Positions 28,674-38,371 are shown, numbered from the stretch's first letter. The stretch is 64,000 bases of DNA from Kiloniellales bacterium (GCA_030066685.1 JASJBF010000017.1:98080-162079), one strand, 5' to 3'. Notes: generated from the sequence alone by a model not told the origin. Numbers and translations are program-made.

Positions 28674-28695
28674 CCCGCGGAGCGACGGCCCGTCC

Positions 28696-29364
28696 TCAGA
28701 AATCCAGATCGGCGTAGTGGGCCGGCGGCGGGCGGCCGGCGATGTAGTCCTCGAGCAGGGGCTGGACCGCGGGCCGCGACTTGACCCGAGCATACCAGTC
28801 CTTGGCGCCCTCGTGCTTGTCCCAAGGTACGTCGCCGAGGTAGTCGACCGCGGAGAGGTGCGCCGCCGCCGCGATGTCGGCCAGCGAGAAATCGTCGCCG
28901 CCCAGCCAGCGCCGCCGGTCGCAGAGCCAGGCGATGTAGTCCAGGTGATAGCGGATGTTGTGCAGGCCGGCGCGGATCCGCGCCGGGTCCGGGTTGCCGA
29001 GGCCGAGGAAGGACTTCATCAGTTTCTCGTCGACCAGGTTGGCGGTCACCTCGCGGGCGAACTTGACGTCGAACCACTGCGCCAGGCGCCGGGTCTCGGC
29101 ACGTTCGACCGGGTCGCGCGGCAGCAGGGGCGGCTCGGGATGGACCTCCTCCAGGTACTCGGTGATCACCCAGCCGTCGGCCAGGACCACCCCGTCATCG
29201 GCTTGCAACACCGGTACCTCGCCGGCCGGGTTCAGGCGCAGGAAGGATTCCCGGCGTTCCCAGATCTTCTCGACCCGCATCTCGAAGGCGAGGCCCTTCT
29301 CGCCGAGCAGGATGCGGATCTTGCGGCAGGCGGGATCGAGCCAGAGGTGGTAGAGCGTCAGCAT
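28696..29364 (-). CDS. Glutathione S-transferase family protein
   Basis: A 222-residue GST with thioredoxin-like N-terminal domain (MLTLYHLWLDPACRKIRI, then FLRLNPAGEVPVLQADDG with the cis-Pro at the VPVL) and an alpha-helical C-terminal domain (GGDDFSLADIAAAAHLSAVDYLG, the N-capping box and hydrophobic staple). The residue after the DPAC turn suggests a cysteine- or serine-type active site of the beta/omega-like group. The substrate is unknown. It converges with the exported TPR protein gene. Confidence 0.9.
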   Translation of the reverse strand: MLTLYHLWLDPACRKIRILLGEKGLAFEMRVEKIWERRESFLRLNPAGEVPVLQADDGVVLADGWVITEYLEEVHPEPPLLPRDPVERAETRRLAQWFDVKFAREVTANLVDEKLMKSFLGLGNPDPARIRAGLHNIRYHLDYIAWLCDRRRWLGGDDFSLADIAAAAHLSAVDYLGDVPWDKHEGAKDWYARVKSRPAVQPLLEDYIAGRPPPAHYADLDF

Positions 29365-29425
29365 GTCAGCCCGTGCGTGTGACCCACCAGACTATCGCCA
29401 TGCGCAGGGCTGAAGGAAAGGAGAT

Positions 29426-29899
29426 TTAACGGGTCGCCGTCGTACCTTCATGCCGAGAAATCGACATAACGATCAAGGGTACATCGCGAAGTTCGGACAC
29501 GTGTTCAACGCCGTCCTCGACGAAGCCGACGGCGCGGTAGGCGGCCCGGGCTCGCGGGTTGTCGGCGAAGACGTCCAGCCAGAGCCTTTCGGCCCGAAGC
29601 TCCTCGAAGACTTGGCGGATCACGCCGCGCAGGATCGATCTACCCAGCCCGCGGCCCGGGGTCGCAACCGCGATGCGTTTCAACTCGATGGTCCGCTCGG
29701 CGGAGGTCAAGCCGCAGAGCATGGCGAAGCCCTGCACGCCGTCCTTCTGCTCCGCCACCAGGTAGCGATAGTCCGGGTCCTCGAGCGCGGCCAGGTGCTG
29801 CGCGCGCGGCCAGCTGTAGATGTAGTCGGCGAACTCCTGCCGGCTCTCCTGCGCCAGAATGAAGTCGAGGTCCGCGGCATCCGCCCGACGCAGCTTCAA
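29426..29899 (-). CDS. GNAT N-acetyltransferase, probable TTG start
   Basis: A 157-residue GNAT-fold acetyltransferase. The N-terminal LKLRRADAADLDFIL, the acetyl-CoA loop VATPGRGLGRSILRGVIRQ (R-x-x-G-x-G/A) and the C-terminal LDVFADNPRARAAYRAVGF fit the RimI/RimL-like group. Upstream of the family's first residues there is no ATG or GTG before a dispersed palindrome (29938–30028), so translation probably starts at TTG 29899; a longer start would read through the repeat. The acceptor may be a ribosomal protein or small amine, and is unknown. Confidence 0.8.
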   Translation of the reverse strand: MKLRRADAADLDFILAQESRQEFADYIYSWPRAQHLAALEDPDYRYLVAEQKDGVQGFAMLCGLTSAERTIELKRIAVATPGRGLGRSILRGVIRQVFEELRAERLWLDVFADNPRARAAYRAVGFVEDGVEHVSELRDVPLIVMSISRHEGTTATR

Positions 29900-29937
29900 C
29901 GCTCTTGCCCAACCAAATAGTGATCTTCCCGATACGA

Positions 29938-30028
29938 CTGTGATGCCCGGGCTTGACCCGGGCATCCAGCATTGCCGGTCTCGGATAGTCGGGACCCTGG
30001 ATTGCCGGGTCAAGCCCGGCAATGACAG
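29938..30028. repeat. Dispersed palindromic element, copy 2
   Basis: The 31-nt arms 29938–29968 (starting CTGTGATGCCCGGG) and 29998–30028 (ending AGCCCGGCAATGACAG) are the same inverted arms as at 14454–14532, here around a 29-nt centre. The element fills most of the 158 nt between gltB and the GNAT gene. It may act in mRNA 3'-end formation for gltB or be a mobile miniature repeat. Confidence 0.85.
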
Positions 30029-30057
30029 AGGAAGGCGTTGCCGTCCGAAAGCCCCGC

Positions 30058-33000
30058 CTAGGCGCGCTTCTTGGCTTCGGCGTCGCGGGTCGTCGGGTGC
30101 TCGAGGCGCTCGATCATCTCCCTGGGCACGATCTGCCAGAACATGGCGCGCTCCAGCTCCCAGTCGACCAGCAGGCGCTCGGCGTAGCGGGACTGGGTCT
30201 CCTGGACGTGCCGGGCGAGCAGGTCCTTGACCAGCTCCTCCCAATAGTCGGTCTCGATCCGCTGGTGGACCACCGAGTCCGGATTGATGCGGCCGGGCAG
30301 CAGATCCTCCGGATCGTAGACAAAGGCCATGCCGCCGGTCATACCGGCCGCGAAGTTCGAGCCGACCACGCCGAGGATCACCGCGGTGCCGCCGGTCATG
30401 TACTCGCAGCCGTTGGAGCCGCAGCCCTCGACCACGGTCTCGGCGCCCGAGTTGCGCACCGCGAAGCGCTCGCCGGCCTGGCCGGCGGCGAAGAGCTGCC
30501 CGGCGGTGGCGCCGTAGAGCACGGTGTTGCCGATGATCACGTTGTCCTGGCTCTGCAGCGGGCTGGCGATGAAGGGTCGGACCACGATGGTGCCGCCCGA
30601 CAGGCCCTTGCCGACGTAGTCGTTGGCGTCGCCGAAGACTTCCAGCTTCAGGCCCTGGACCGCGAAGGCGCCCAGCGACTGCCCGGCCGAGCCGCGCAGC
30701 CGGACCGTGACGTGGCCGGGGTTGAGACCGGCCATGCCAAACTTGCGGGTGATCTCAGACGACAGGCGGGTGCCGATCGCGCGGTAGGTGTTCCGGATGT
30801 TGTACTGCAGCTGCATCTTCTCGCCGACGTCGAAGAGCGCCTGGGCGTCCTGGATCATCTGGGCATCGAGCGTGTCGACCACCTCGTTGCGGCCCTTCAC
30901 CGTGCAGAACACCGGATTGTCGCCGGGATCGGCCTTGGCCAGGATCGGGTTGAGGTCGAGGTCGTCGAGGTGCTCGGCACCGCGGCTGACCTGGCGCAGC
31001 AGGTCGGTGCGGCCGATCACCTCGTCGAGGCTGCGCGCGCCCAGCGCGGCCAGGATCTCGCGCACCTCCTCGGCCATGAAGGAGAAGAGGTTGACCACCT
31101 TCTCGGCCGTGCCGGTGAACTTCCGGCGCAGCGCCGGGTCCTGTGTGCAGACCCCGACCGGGCAGGTGTTGGAGTGGCACTGGCGGACCATGATGCAGCC
31201 CATGGCGACCAGCGAGGCGGTGCCGACGCCATACTCCTCGGCGCCCAGCATGGCGGCGATGACGACGTCGCGGCCGGTCTTGATGCCGCCGTCGGTGCGC
31301 AGCCGCACCCGGTGGCGCAAGCGGTTCAGGGTCAGCACCTGGTGGACCTCGGCCAGGCCCATCTCCCAGGGCACGCCGGCGAATTTGATCGAGGTCTGCG
31401 GGCTGGCGCCGGTGCCGCCGGAATGCCCGGAGACCAGGATCACGTCCGCCTTGGCCTTGGCGACGCCGGCGGCGATGGTGCCGATGCCCGAGCGGGCGAC
31501 CAGCTTCACGCAGACCTGGGCCTTGGCATTGATCTGCTTCAGGTCGTAGATCAGCTGAGCCAGGTCCTCGATCGAGTAGATGTCGTGGTGCGGCGGCGGC
31601 GAGATCAGCATCACCCCCGGCGTCGAGTGGCGCAGCTTGGCGATCATCTCGGTGACCTTGAAGCCGGGCAGCTGACCGCCCTCGCCCGGCTTGGCGCCCT
31701 GAGCGACCTTGATCTCGATCTCCCGGCAGTTGTTCAGGTACTCGGCGGTGACGCCGAAGCGCCCGGAGGCGATCTGCTTGATCGCCGAGTTCTCGTTGTC
31801 ACCGTTGGGATGCGGCTTGAAGCGCTTCGGGTCCTCGCCACCCTCGCCGGAGTCCGATTTGGCGCCGATCCGGTTCATCGCGATGTTGAGCACGCCGTGG
31901 GCCTCGGCGCTGAGCGCGCCCAGGGACATGCCGGGGGTGACGAAGCGCTTGCGGATCGCCGTGATCGGCTCGATCTCGTCGAGCTCTGCCGGCTCCGCCT
32001 TGTCGGTCTTGAAGTCCAGGAGGTCGCGCAGGCTGACCGGCGGCTGGGCGCGCAGGCCGGCAGCGTACTTCTTGTAGTTGGAATATGAGTCCTTGGCGAC
32101 CGCACCCTGCAGGGTATGGATCAGGCCGGCCTCCCAGCCGTGGCTCTCGCCGCCGCGCCGGTAGCGGTAGAAGCCGCCGACCGGCAAAGTGATCACGCCC
32201 TCGGTCCAGGCCTTGGCGTGCAGCTCCAGCACCTTCTGCTGCAGGCCGGGCAGGCCGATGCCTGAGATCCGGCTCTGCATGCCCGGGAAGTACTGGTCGA
32301 CCATGGTGCGCGACAGGCCCAAGGCCTCGAAGTTGTAGCCGCCGCGATAGGACGACAGCACCGAGATGCCCATCTTCGACATGACCTTGAGCAGGCCGTC
32401 GTCCACCGCCTTGGCATAGCGGTTGACGCAGTCCTCCAGCGAGAGCTCGCCGAAGAGGCCGCGGCGATGCCGGTCGGCGATCGATTCCTGCGCGAGGTAG
32501 GCGTTGACCGTGGTCGCGCCGACCCCAATCAGCACCGCGAAGTAGTGCACGTCCAGGCACTCGCCGGCGCGGACGTTGATCGAGGTGAAGGTCCGCAGCT
32601 TCTCCTGCATCAGGTGCACATGGACGGCGGCGGTCGCCAGGATCATGGGGATCGGCGCTCGCCCCGGGCCGATGTCGTCGTCGCTGATGATCACGTGGGT
32701 GGCGCCGCCGCGCACCGCGTCCTCGGCCTCCTGCTGGATCCGGTCGAGGCCGGCCTTGAGCGCGAAGTCGCCGCCCGCCGGGTCGAAGCTGCAGGCGATC
32801 TCGACCGCGGTCTCGCCCAGGTAGTCGCGCATCGCCCCGAACTCGGCGTTGGTCAGCACCGGCGAGTCGAGCTGCAGCAGCCGGCACTGGCTCTCGTCCT
32901 CCTCGAGGATGTTGCCGAGGTTGCCGAGCCGGGTCTTCAGGGTCATGACCCGGCGCTCGCGCAGCGAATCGATCGGCGGGTTGGTGACCTGGCTGAAGTC

Positions 33001-34602
33001 CTGCCGGAAGAAGTGGTGCAGCCCGCGGTAGCGCCCTGAGAGCACGGCCAGCGGGGTGTCGTCGCCCATCGAGCCGATCGCCTCCTTGGCGTCCTCAACC
33101 ATGGGATGGAGGATCAGCTCCAGGTCCTCCATGGTCAGGCCGTAGGTCAGCTGCCGGCGGCGCAGCTCCTCGCGTTCCAGGACCGCCGGCTCGCCGTGGT
33201 CGGGGCGGATCAGGTCGTCGATGACGGTGATCTCCTTGACCCACTTGCCGTAGGGCGCCTGCTTGGCCAGGTGATCCTTGATCTCGTGATCGTGATAGAA
33301 GCGGCCTTCCTCGAGGTCGACCGCGATCATCTGGCCCGGCCCGACCCGGCCCTTCTCGACGATGCGGGTCTCGTCCAGGCGGACCATGCCGGTCTCGGAG
33401 CCGGCGAAAAGCAGGCCCTCGTCGGTGATGGTGTAGCGCAGTGGCCTGAGGCCGTTGCGGTCCAGCCCCGCCACCGCCCAGCGCCCGCCGAAGCCGCAGA
33501 TCGCCGCCGGGCCGTCCCAAGGCTCCATGACCGCGTTGGAATAGCTGTAGAGGTCCTTCAGGGGCTGCGGGATGCTGCCGTTCTGCTCCCAGGCCTCGGG
33601 GATCAGCATGGCCTTGACCATGGGCAGGTCGCGCGCCGCGCGCACCATGAGTTCGAAGACGGCGTCGAGGGCGGCGGAATCCGAGGATCCGGGCTGGACC
33701 ACCGGCTTCAGGTCCTCGATCCGGTCGCCGAAGACCTCGTGGCCCAGGCGGCACTCGTGCGCCTTCATCCAGTTGACGTTGCCTTTGAGTGTGTTGATCT
33801 CGCCGTTGTGGGCGAGCACCCGGAAGGGCTGGGCCAGCCACCAGGTCGGAAAGGTATTGGTCGAGTAGCGCTGGTGGAAGATCGCGAAGTTGGAGACGAA
33901 GCGCTCGTCCAGCAGGTCCGGGTAGAAGGCGGTCAGCTGCTCGGCCAGGAACATACCCTTGTAGATGATCGAACGGCAGGATAGTGAGCAGACGTAGAAG
34001 TCCTTGATAGATTCCCGCTCGGCCGCCTTCTCGATCCGGCGCCGGATGGTGTAGAGGTCGACTTCGAACTGCCGGGCCGGGGTCTGCTTGACGTTGTCGA
34101 CGATGATCTGCTCGATCTCGGGCCGGGTCGCGTTGGCCTTCTCGCCGATGATGTCGACGTTGATCGGCACCTGGCGCCAGCCGTAGATCCGGTAGCCGAA
34201 GTTCAGGATCTCGCGCTCGACGATGACCCGGCAGCGTTCCTGCGCCGCGTAGTCGGTCCGCGGCAGAAAGATCATGCCGACCGCGATCCGACCCGGATGC
34301 GGCTCGAAGCCGCTGCGCGCGACGTGCTCGCGGAAGAAGTCCTGGGGGATCTGCAGATGGATGCCGGCGCCGTCGCCGGTCTTGCCGTCAGCGTCGACGG
34401 CGCCGCGGTGCCAGACCGCCTTGAGGGCGTTGATGCCCGCCTCGACGACCTCGCGCCGCGGCTTGCCGTCGATCGAGGCGACCAGGCCGACACCGCAGGC
34501 GTCGCGCTCCTGGCCCGGGTCGTAGAGCCCGACGCGGGCGAGCCTTGACACTTCGCCCTGCCAGGTCGGACCAGGATCCTTCCGCTCGATGATCTTCGGC
34601 AT
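30058..34602 (-). CDS. gltB: Glutamate synthase (NADPH) large subunit
   Basis: A 1514-residue protein of normal length. It begins with a short propeptide and then ACGVGLVASIDG, in which Cys36 becomes the N-terminal nucleophile of the class II glutamine amidotransferase domain after cleavage. A central domain and an FMN-binding synthase domain follow (with ISGHSGGTGASPQTSIKFAG and the 3Fe-4S cysteines in CHSNTCPVGVCTQDP). The GltB C-terminal beta-helix ends the protein. It makes two glutamates from glutamine and 2-oxoglutarate. It lies 85 nt downstream of gltD, the reverse of the E. coli gltBD order. Confidence 0.98.
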   Translation of the reverse strand: MPKIIERKDPGPTWQGEVSRLARVGLYDPGQERDACGVGLVASIDGKPRREVVEAGINALKAVWHRGAVDADGKTGDGAGIHLQIPQDFFREHVARSGFEPHPGRIAVGMIFLPRTDYAAQERCRVIVEREILNFGYRIYGWRQVPINVDIIGEKANATRPEIEQIIVDNVKQTPARQFEVDLYTIRRRIEKAAERESIKDFYVCSLSCRSIIYKGMFLAEQLTAFYPDLLDERFVSNFAIFHQRYSTNTFPTWWLAQPFRVLAHNGEINTLKGNVNWMKAHECRLGHEVFGDRIEDLKPVVQPGSSDSAALDAVFELMVRAARDLPMVKAMLIPEAWEQNGSIPQPLKDLYSYSNAVMEPWDGPAAICGFGGRWAVAGLDRNGLRPLRYTITDEGLLFAGSETGMVRLDETRIVEKGRVGPGQMIAVDLEEGRFYHDHEIKDHLAKQAPYGKWVKEITVIDDLIRPDHGEPAVLEREELRRRQLTYGLTMEDLELILHPMVEDAKEAIGSMGDDTPLAVLSGRYRGLHHFFRQDFSQVTNPPIDSLRERRVMTLKTRLGNLGNILEEDESQCRLLQLDSPVLTNAEFGAMRDYLGETAVEIACSFDPAGGDFALKAGLDRIQQEAEDAVRGGATHVIISDDDIGPGRAPIPMILATAAVHVHLMQEKLRTFTSINVRAGECLDVHYFAVLIGVGATTVNAYLAQESIADRHRRGLFGELSLEDCVNRYAKAVDDGLLKVMSKMGISVLSSYRGGYNFEALGLSRTMVDQYFPGMQSRISGIGLPGLQQKVLELHAKAWTEGVITLPVGGFYRYRRGGESHGWEAGLIHTLQGAVAKDSYSNYKKYAAGLRAQPPVSLRDLLDFKTDKAEPAELDEIEPITAIRKRFVTPGMSLGALSAEAHGVLNIAMNRIGAKSDSGEGGEDPKRFKPHPNGDNENSAIKQIASGRFGVTAEYLNNCREIEIKVAQGAKPGEGGQLPGFKVTEMIAKLRHSTPGVMLISPPPHHDIYSIEDLAQLIYDLKQINAKAQVCVKLVARSGIGTIAAGVAKAKADVILVSGHSGGTGASPQTSIKFAGVPWEMGLAEVHQVLTLNRLRHRVRLRTDGGIKTGRDVVIAAMLGAEEYGVGTASLVAMGCIMVRQCHSNTCPVGVCTQDPALRRKFTGTAEKVVNLFSFMAEEVREILAALGARSLDEVIGRTDLLRQVSRGAEHLDDLDLNPILAKADPGDNPVFCTVKGRNEVVDTLDAQMIQDAQALFDVGEKMQLQYNIRNTYRAIGTRLSSEITRKFGMAGLNPGHVTVRLRGSAGQSLGAFAVQGLKLEVFGDANDYVGKGLSGGTIVVRPFIASPLQSQDNVIIGNTVLYGATAGQLFAAGQAGERFAVRNSGAETVVEGCGSNGCEYMTGGTAVILGVVGSNFAAGMTGGMAFVYDPEDLLPGRINPDSVVHQRIETDYWEELVKDLLARHVQETQSRYAERLLVDWELERAMFWQIVPREMIERLEHPTTRDAEAKKRA

Positions 34603-34687
34603 GCTACCTCACCCTATCCAAGCCCGGTCGGCGCGGCGGCGCTCCGGTGATACGTTGCGGCGGCTTCGTCTTTCCGCGCGGCTGCTT

Positions 34688-36139
34688 CTACTCCGCCGCC
34701 ACCGCCGCCCGCGCGTCGCCGGCCGCCTTGGCGGTCAAGTAGCGATGAATCGAGGCGGCCGCATCGCGGCCGTCGCGGATCGCCCAGACCACCAGGGAGG
34801 CGCCGCGCACGATGTCGCCGGCGGCGAAGACGCCGTCCAGCTCGGTCATCATGGTCTTGAAGGAGATGCCGACCGTGCCCCAGCGGGTCACCGGCAGCTC
34901 CGGCGCGTCGAAGAGCTTCGGCAGGTCCTCCGGGTCGAAGCCCAGGGCCTTGAGCACCAGGTCGGCCTCGACCGTGAAGCTGGAGCCCTCGATGACCTGC
35001 GGGGTCTGGCGGCCGGTCGCGTCGGCGACGCCCAGGTGGACCTTGGCGGCGCGCACCGCGGTCACCGCATCGTCGCCAAGGAAGGCTTCGGGCGCGGCCA
35101 GCCAGACGAACTCGACGCCCTCCTCCTCGGCGTGCTTCACCTCGCGTTGCGAGCCCGGCATGTTGGCCCGGTCGCGGCGGTAGAGGCACTTGACCGATTC
35201 GGCGCCCTGGCGCACGGCGGTGCGCACGCAGTCCATGGCGGTGTCGCCGCCGCCGATGACCACCACCTTCTTGCCCGCGGCGTTCAGCCGGCCGTCGTCG
35301 AAGGCCGGCACGGCGTCGCCCAGCCCCTTGCGGTTGGAAGCGGTCAGGTAGTCGAGCGCCGGGATGACGTTCTTCAGACCGACTCCGGGCAGCTTGATGT
35401 CGCGGTCCTTGTAGACCCCGGTCGCGATCAGCACCGCGTCGTGGCGCTGGCGCAGCTCCTCGAGGCTGGCGTCGCGGCCGACCTCGAAGTCGAGCCGGTA
35501 GGTGACGCCGGAATCGCCGATCAGCCTGGCCCGGCGCTCGACCACCGGCTTCTCCAGCTTGAAGTTGGGAATGCCGTAGATCAGCAGGCCGCCGACCCGG
35601 TCGTAGCGATCGTAGACCGTGACCTGGTAGCCGCGCCGGCGCAGCTCCTCCGCGCAGGCCAGGCCGGCCGGGCCGGCACCGATCACGCCGACCGATTGCT
35701 CCAGCTCCCGGGCCGGCGCGACCGGCTTGACCCAGCCCTCCGCCCAGGCGGTCTCGGTGATGTAGGTCTCAACCGCGCCGATGGTGACCGTGCCGTGGCC
35801 GGACTGCTCGATCACGCAGTTGCCTTCGCAGAGCCGGTCCTGCGGGCAGATCCGGCCGCAGATCTCCGGGAAGTTGTTGGTCGCCTGGCTGACCTCGTAG
35901 GCCTCCTCCAGGCGGCCCTCCGCGGTCAGCATCAGCCAGTCCGGGATGTTGTTCTGGACCGGGCAATGGACCTGGCAGAAGGGCACGCCGCACTGCGAGC
36001 AGCGGCCGGCCTGATCGGCGGCGCTCTCCGGGTCGAAGCGGTCATAGATCTCCTGGAAGTCCTGCGCGCGCAGGGCAGCCTCGCGTTTCTCGGGCATGTG
36101 GTGCCCGCGCTCGACGAACTTCAGCATCCGCTTGGCCAT
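34688..36139 (-). CDS. gltD: Glutamate synthase (NADPH) small subunit
   Basis: A 483-residue FAD-containing subunit. The N-terminal [4Fe-4S] domains have C47, C50, C55, C59 and C94, C98, C104, C108. The FAD site is VGVIGAGPAGLACAEELRRR and the NADPH site is VVVIGGGDTAMDCVRTAVRQ. It delivers electrons from NADPH to GltB. It is the first gene of gltDB, with GGAGG before the ATG and a promoter about 175 nt upstream. Length and both cluster motifs are complete. Confidence 0.98.
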   Translation of the reverse strand: MAKRMLKFVERGHHMPEKREAALRAQDFQEIYDRFDPESAADQAGRCSQCGVPFCQVHCPVQNNIPDWLMLTAEGRLEEAYEVSQATNNFPEICGRICPQDRLCEGNCVIEQSGHGTVTIGAVETYITETAWAEGWVKPVAPARELEQSVGVIGAGPAGLACAEELRRRGYQVTVYDRYDRVGGLLIYGIPNFKLEKPVVERRARLIGDSGVTYRLDFEVGRDASLEELRQRHDAVLIATGVYKDRDIKLPGVGLKNVIPALDYLTASNRKGLGDAVPAFDDGRLNAAGKKVVVIGGGDTAMDCVRTAVRQGAESVKCLYRRDRANMPGSQREVKHAEEEGVEFVWLAAPEAFLGDDAVTAVRAAKVHLGVADATGRQTPQVIEGSSFTVEADLVLKALGFDPEDLPKLFDAPELPVTRWGTVGISFKTMMTELDGVFAAGDIVRGASLVVWAIRDGRDAAASIHRYLTAKAAGDARAAVAAE

Positions 36140-36313
36140 GCGGCTTTATCCTCCGGCCCGTTCTTCCCGCGCCGGTTCGTCCCCGCGGGTTGTCTTGTTT
36201 CTGTTGTCAGTCCGGCCGGCGCAGGGCGCCGTTGGACAGGACCTGCGTTGTACCGCCGGATCGCCAGGAAAAGCGAGCGAAAAGCGCAAAATAGGTCAGC
36301 TTTTATGACGTAA

Positions 36314-36342
36314 ATAATACAGCACCGGTAAGATTGTCGCAA
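36314..36342 (-). promoter_or_regulatory. Promoter for gltDB
   Basis: On the minus strand, TTGCGA (36342–36337) and TATTAT (36319–36314) are 17 nt apart, set in a clearly AT-rich patch of 36290–36350. Transcription would start near 36306 and give a leader of about 165 nt before gltD, with several GC-rich stems. The 389-nt space 36140–36528 otherwise holds only the leader of uppP on the plus strand; I see no gene in it. Confidence 0.65.
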
Positions 36343-36528
36343 GCGCCATTGAGCCGCTATGGCGGCCTTCACAAGAAGGTCCCGAATTGGGACTAATTGC
36401 CGTCTGGGCTTCCTTCCTGTCGCAGGCTATAAGCGGGCGCTGCCAGGCGCCGGCGGGCGCGCCGGGGCGAGCGTCCGGCCCAGGCCGTCAGCCCCAGATC
36501 ACTTCGGCCCAAGAGGGGGCTGCCATCC

Positions 36529-37356
36529 GTGCAAATGCTGCAAATCCTGATCCTGTCGCTGGTCCAGGGCCTGACGGAGTTCCTGCCGATAAGCTCCTCC
36601 GGCCACCTGATCCTGGTGCCGCTCTTCACCGGCTGGGACGACCAGGGACTGGCGATCGACGTCGCGGCCCACGTCGGGACCCTGCTCGCGGTCCTGGTCT
36701 ACTTCTGGCGCGACGTCCTGCGCATGTTGCTGGGCCTCGGCCGGCTGCTCACCGGCCGCTTGGACGGCGGCGGCCGCCTTGCCCTGCTGCTGCTCCTGGG
36801 CACCCTACCCGCTCTCGCCGTCGGCTTCCTGATCGACCAGTACTTCGGCGGCCCGCCGCGCTCGCCGCTGGTCGTCGCCTTTGCGCTGATCGGCTTCGGC
36901 ATCGCGATGTACCTGGCCGACCGGATCGGCATGACCATCCGCAAGGTCGATCACATCGGAATCGGCCACGCCCTGGTGATCGGCTGCGCCCAGGTCCTGG
37001 CGATCATCTTCCCGGGCACCAGCCGCTCCGGGATCACCATGACCGCGGCGCGGGTTCTCGGCTACGAACGCACCGAGGCGGCCCGGTTCTCTTTTCTGCT
37101 GTCAATCCCGGCCATCTCCGCCGCCGGCATCTGGCAGGGCTGGAAGCTCTATCAGGTCGGCGACACTTCGATCATCAACGACGCGCTGCTGACGGTCGGC
37201 TTCTGCGCGCTGGCCGGCTTCCTCGCGATCGCGATCATCATGGCCTGGCTGAAGCGGGCCGGATTCGGCCCCTTCGTGGTCTACCGCCTGCTGCTGGGCG
37301 GCTTTCTGCTGTGGCTGATCTACAGCGGCCAACTGGGCGGCGCGGCCGCGGGCTGA
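36529..37356 (+). CDS. uppP: Undecaprenyl-diphosphatase
   Basis: A 275-residue membrane enzyme (BacA) with about eight transmembrane helices. The two family motifs are clear: VQGLTEFLPISSSGHL near residue 13 with the catalytic glutamates, and FPGTSRSGITM near residue 164 with the PGTSRSG loop. It dephosphorylates undecaprenyl diphosphate so the carrier lipid can be reused in peptidoglycan and O-antigen synthesis. GTG 36529 has a GAGGGGG 9 nt upstream; ATG 36535 is an alternative. It converges with the NDUFA9-like gene, 13 nt apart. Confidence 0.97.
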   Translation: MQMLQILILSLVQGLTEFLPISSSGHLILVPLFTGWDDQGLAIDVAAHVGTLLAVLVYFWRDVLRMLLGLGRLLTGRLDGGGRLALLLLLGTLPALAVGFLIDQYFGGPPRSPLVVAFALIGFGIAMYLADRIGMTIRKVDHIGIGHALVIGCAQVLAIIFPGTSRSGITMTAARVLGYERTEAARFSFLLSIPAISAAGIWQGWKLYQVGDTSIINDALLTVGFCALAGFLAIAIIMAWLKRAGFGPFVVYRLLLGGFLLWLIYSGQLGGAAAG

Positions 37357-37369
37357 GCCGAAGGCGCGA

Positions 37370-38317
37370 TCAGGCGGCGAGCGGGCTGATCCGGCCGCCC
37401 GGGCAGTAGCGCTGCATATAGGTCGGCAGGATCAGCTCGGGGTGGGTCGCCTCGATACCCAGATCGGCCAGGGTCAGGGCCTGGTCGGCGACCACGTTGT
37501 CGCTCTTCAGCAGGCGGACTTGATCCCGGGTGAGCGGCGGAGTCGGAAGCCATTCGAGGACCGCGCCCTGCAGGCTGGCCAGGGCGAAGGGCAGCGGCAG
37601 CAGAAGGCGCCGGCGCCGGATCTGCCGGAGCAGCAGCTCCATCAGCTCCTTGAAGCTGTAGACCTGGGGCCCGCCGAGCTCGTAGACCCGGCCGCGGCAG
37701 GCCGGATCGGAAAGGGCCTTGACCACGGCATCGGCGACGTTGCCGACGAAGACCGGCTGGAACCGGGTCTTGCCCCCGCCGATCAAGGGCAGGGCCGGCG
37801 AAAGCCGGGCCATGGCCGCGAAGCGATTGAAGAAGTCGTCCTCGGGTCCGAAGACGATGCTCGGCCTCAGGACCACGGCGTCGGGGAAGCTGCTGCGCAC
37901 CGCCATCTCCGCCGCGCCCTTCGAGCGGGCGTAGTCGGCCTCGGCCCGGATGTCGGCGCCGATCGCCGAGATCTGGACCAGGTCGCGGACACCGGCGTCC
38001 CGGGCAGCACGGGCGAGGGCCGCGGCACCTTCGGCATGCACGCCCTTGAAGGTCTGGCGGCCGCGTTCGAAAAGGATCCCGACCAGGTTGACGACGGCGT
38101 CCGCACCCTCGACCGCCGCACGCACCAACTCGGCGTCCTGGATCGGCGCCCGCAGCGGCGTGATCTGGCCGACGTCGCCCATGGGCTTTAGGAAGGCGGC
38201 CCGGCGCGGGTGTCGGACCGCCGCGCGGATCACCCAGCCCTCGCGGGCCAGGCGGCCGACCACGTAGCGCCCCAGGAAACCCGACGCTCCGAAGACGGTT
38301 ACAACGCGCGTCGCCAT
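37370..38317 (-). CDS. NDUFA9-like NAD(P)-binding protein (complex I-associated SDR)
   Basis: A 315-residue atypical SDR. The dinucleotide-binding loop is VTVFGASGFLGRYVVGRL. Later segments are VNLVGILFERGRQTF, VVLRPSIVFGPEDDFFNRFA and LGGPQVYSFKELMELLL. Alphaproteobacterial proteins of this type are homologues of the complex I subunit NDUFA9, which binds NADPH and helps complex I stability. It is not next to nuo genes. The ATG at 38317 gives a compact protein; an in-frame upstream extension lacks similarity to the family. A palindrome lies over its likely -10. Confidence 0.88.
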   Translation of the reverse strand: MATRVVTVFGASGFLGRYVVGRLAREGWVIRAAVRHPRRAAFLKPMGDVGQITPLRAPIQDAELVRAAVEGADAVVNLVGILFERGRQTFKGVHAEGAAALARAARDAGVRDLVQISAIGADIRAEADYARSKGAAEMAVRSSFPDAVVLRPSIVFGPEDDFFNRFAAMARLSPALPLIGGGKTRFQPVFVGNVADAVVKALSDPACRGRVYELGGPQVYSFKELMELLLRQIRRRRLLLPLPFALASLQGAVLEWLPTPPLTRDQVRLLKSDNVVADQALTLADLGIEATHPELILPTYMQRYCPGGRISPLAA

Positions 38318-38371
38318 TGCCAAGACCCCGTTCGCTTGCGCCGCGATCCGCCACCGCGCCGCTTTTGCATT

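Noticed and set aside
30022..32088. 688-residue plus-strand frame opposite gltB
   Set aside because: An antisense shadow of the glutamate synthase gene; composition mirrors the coding strand.
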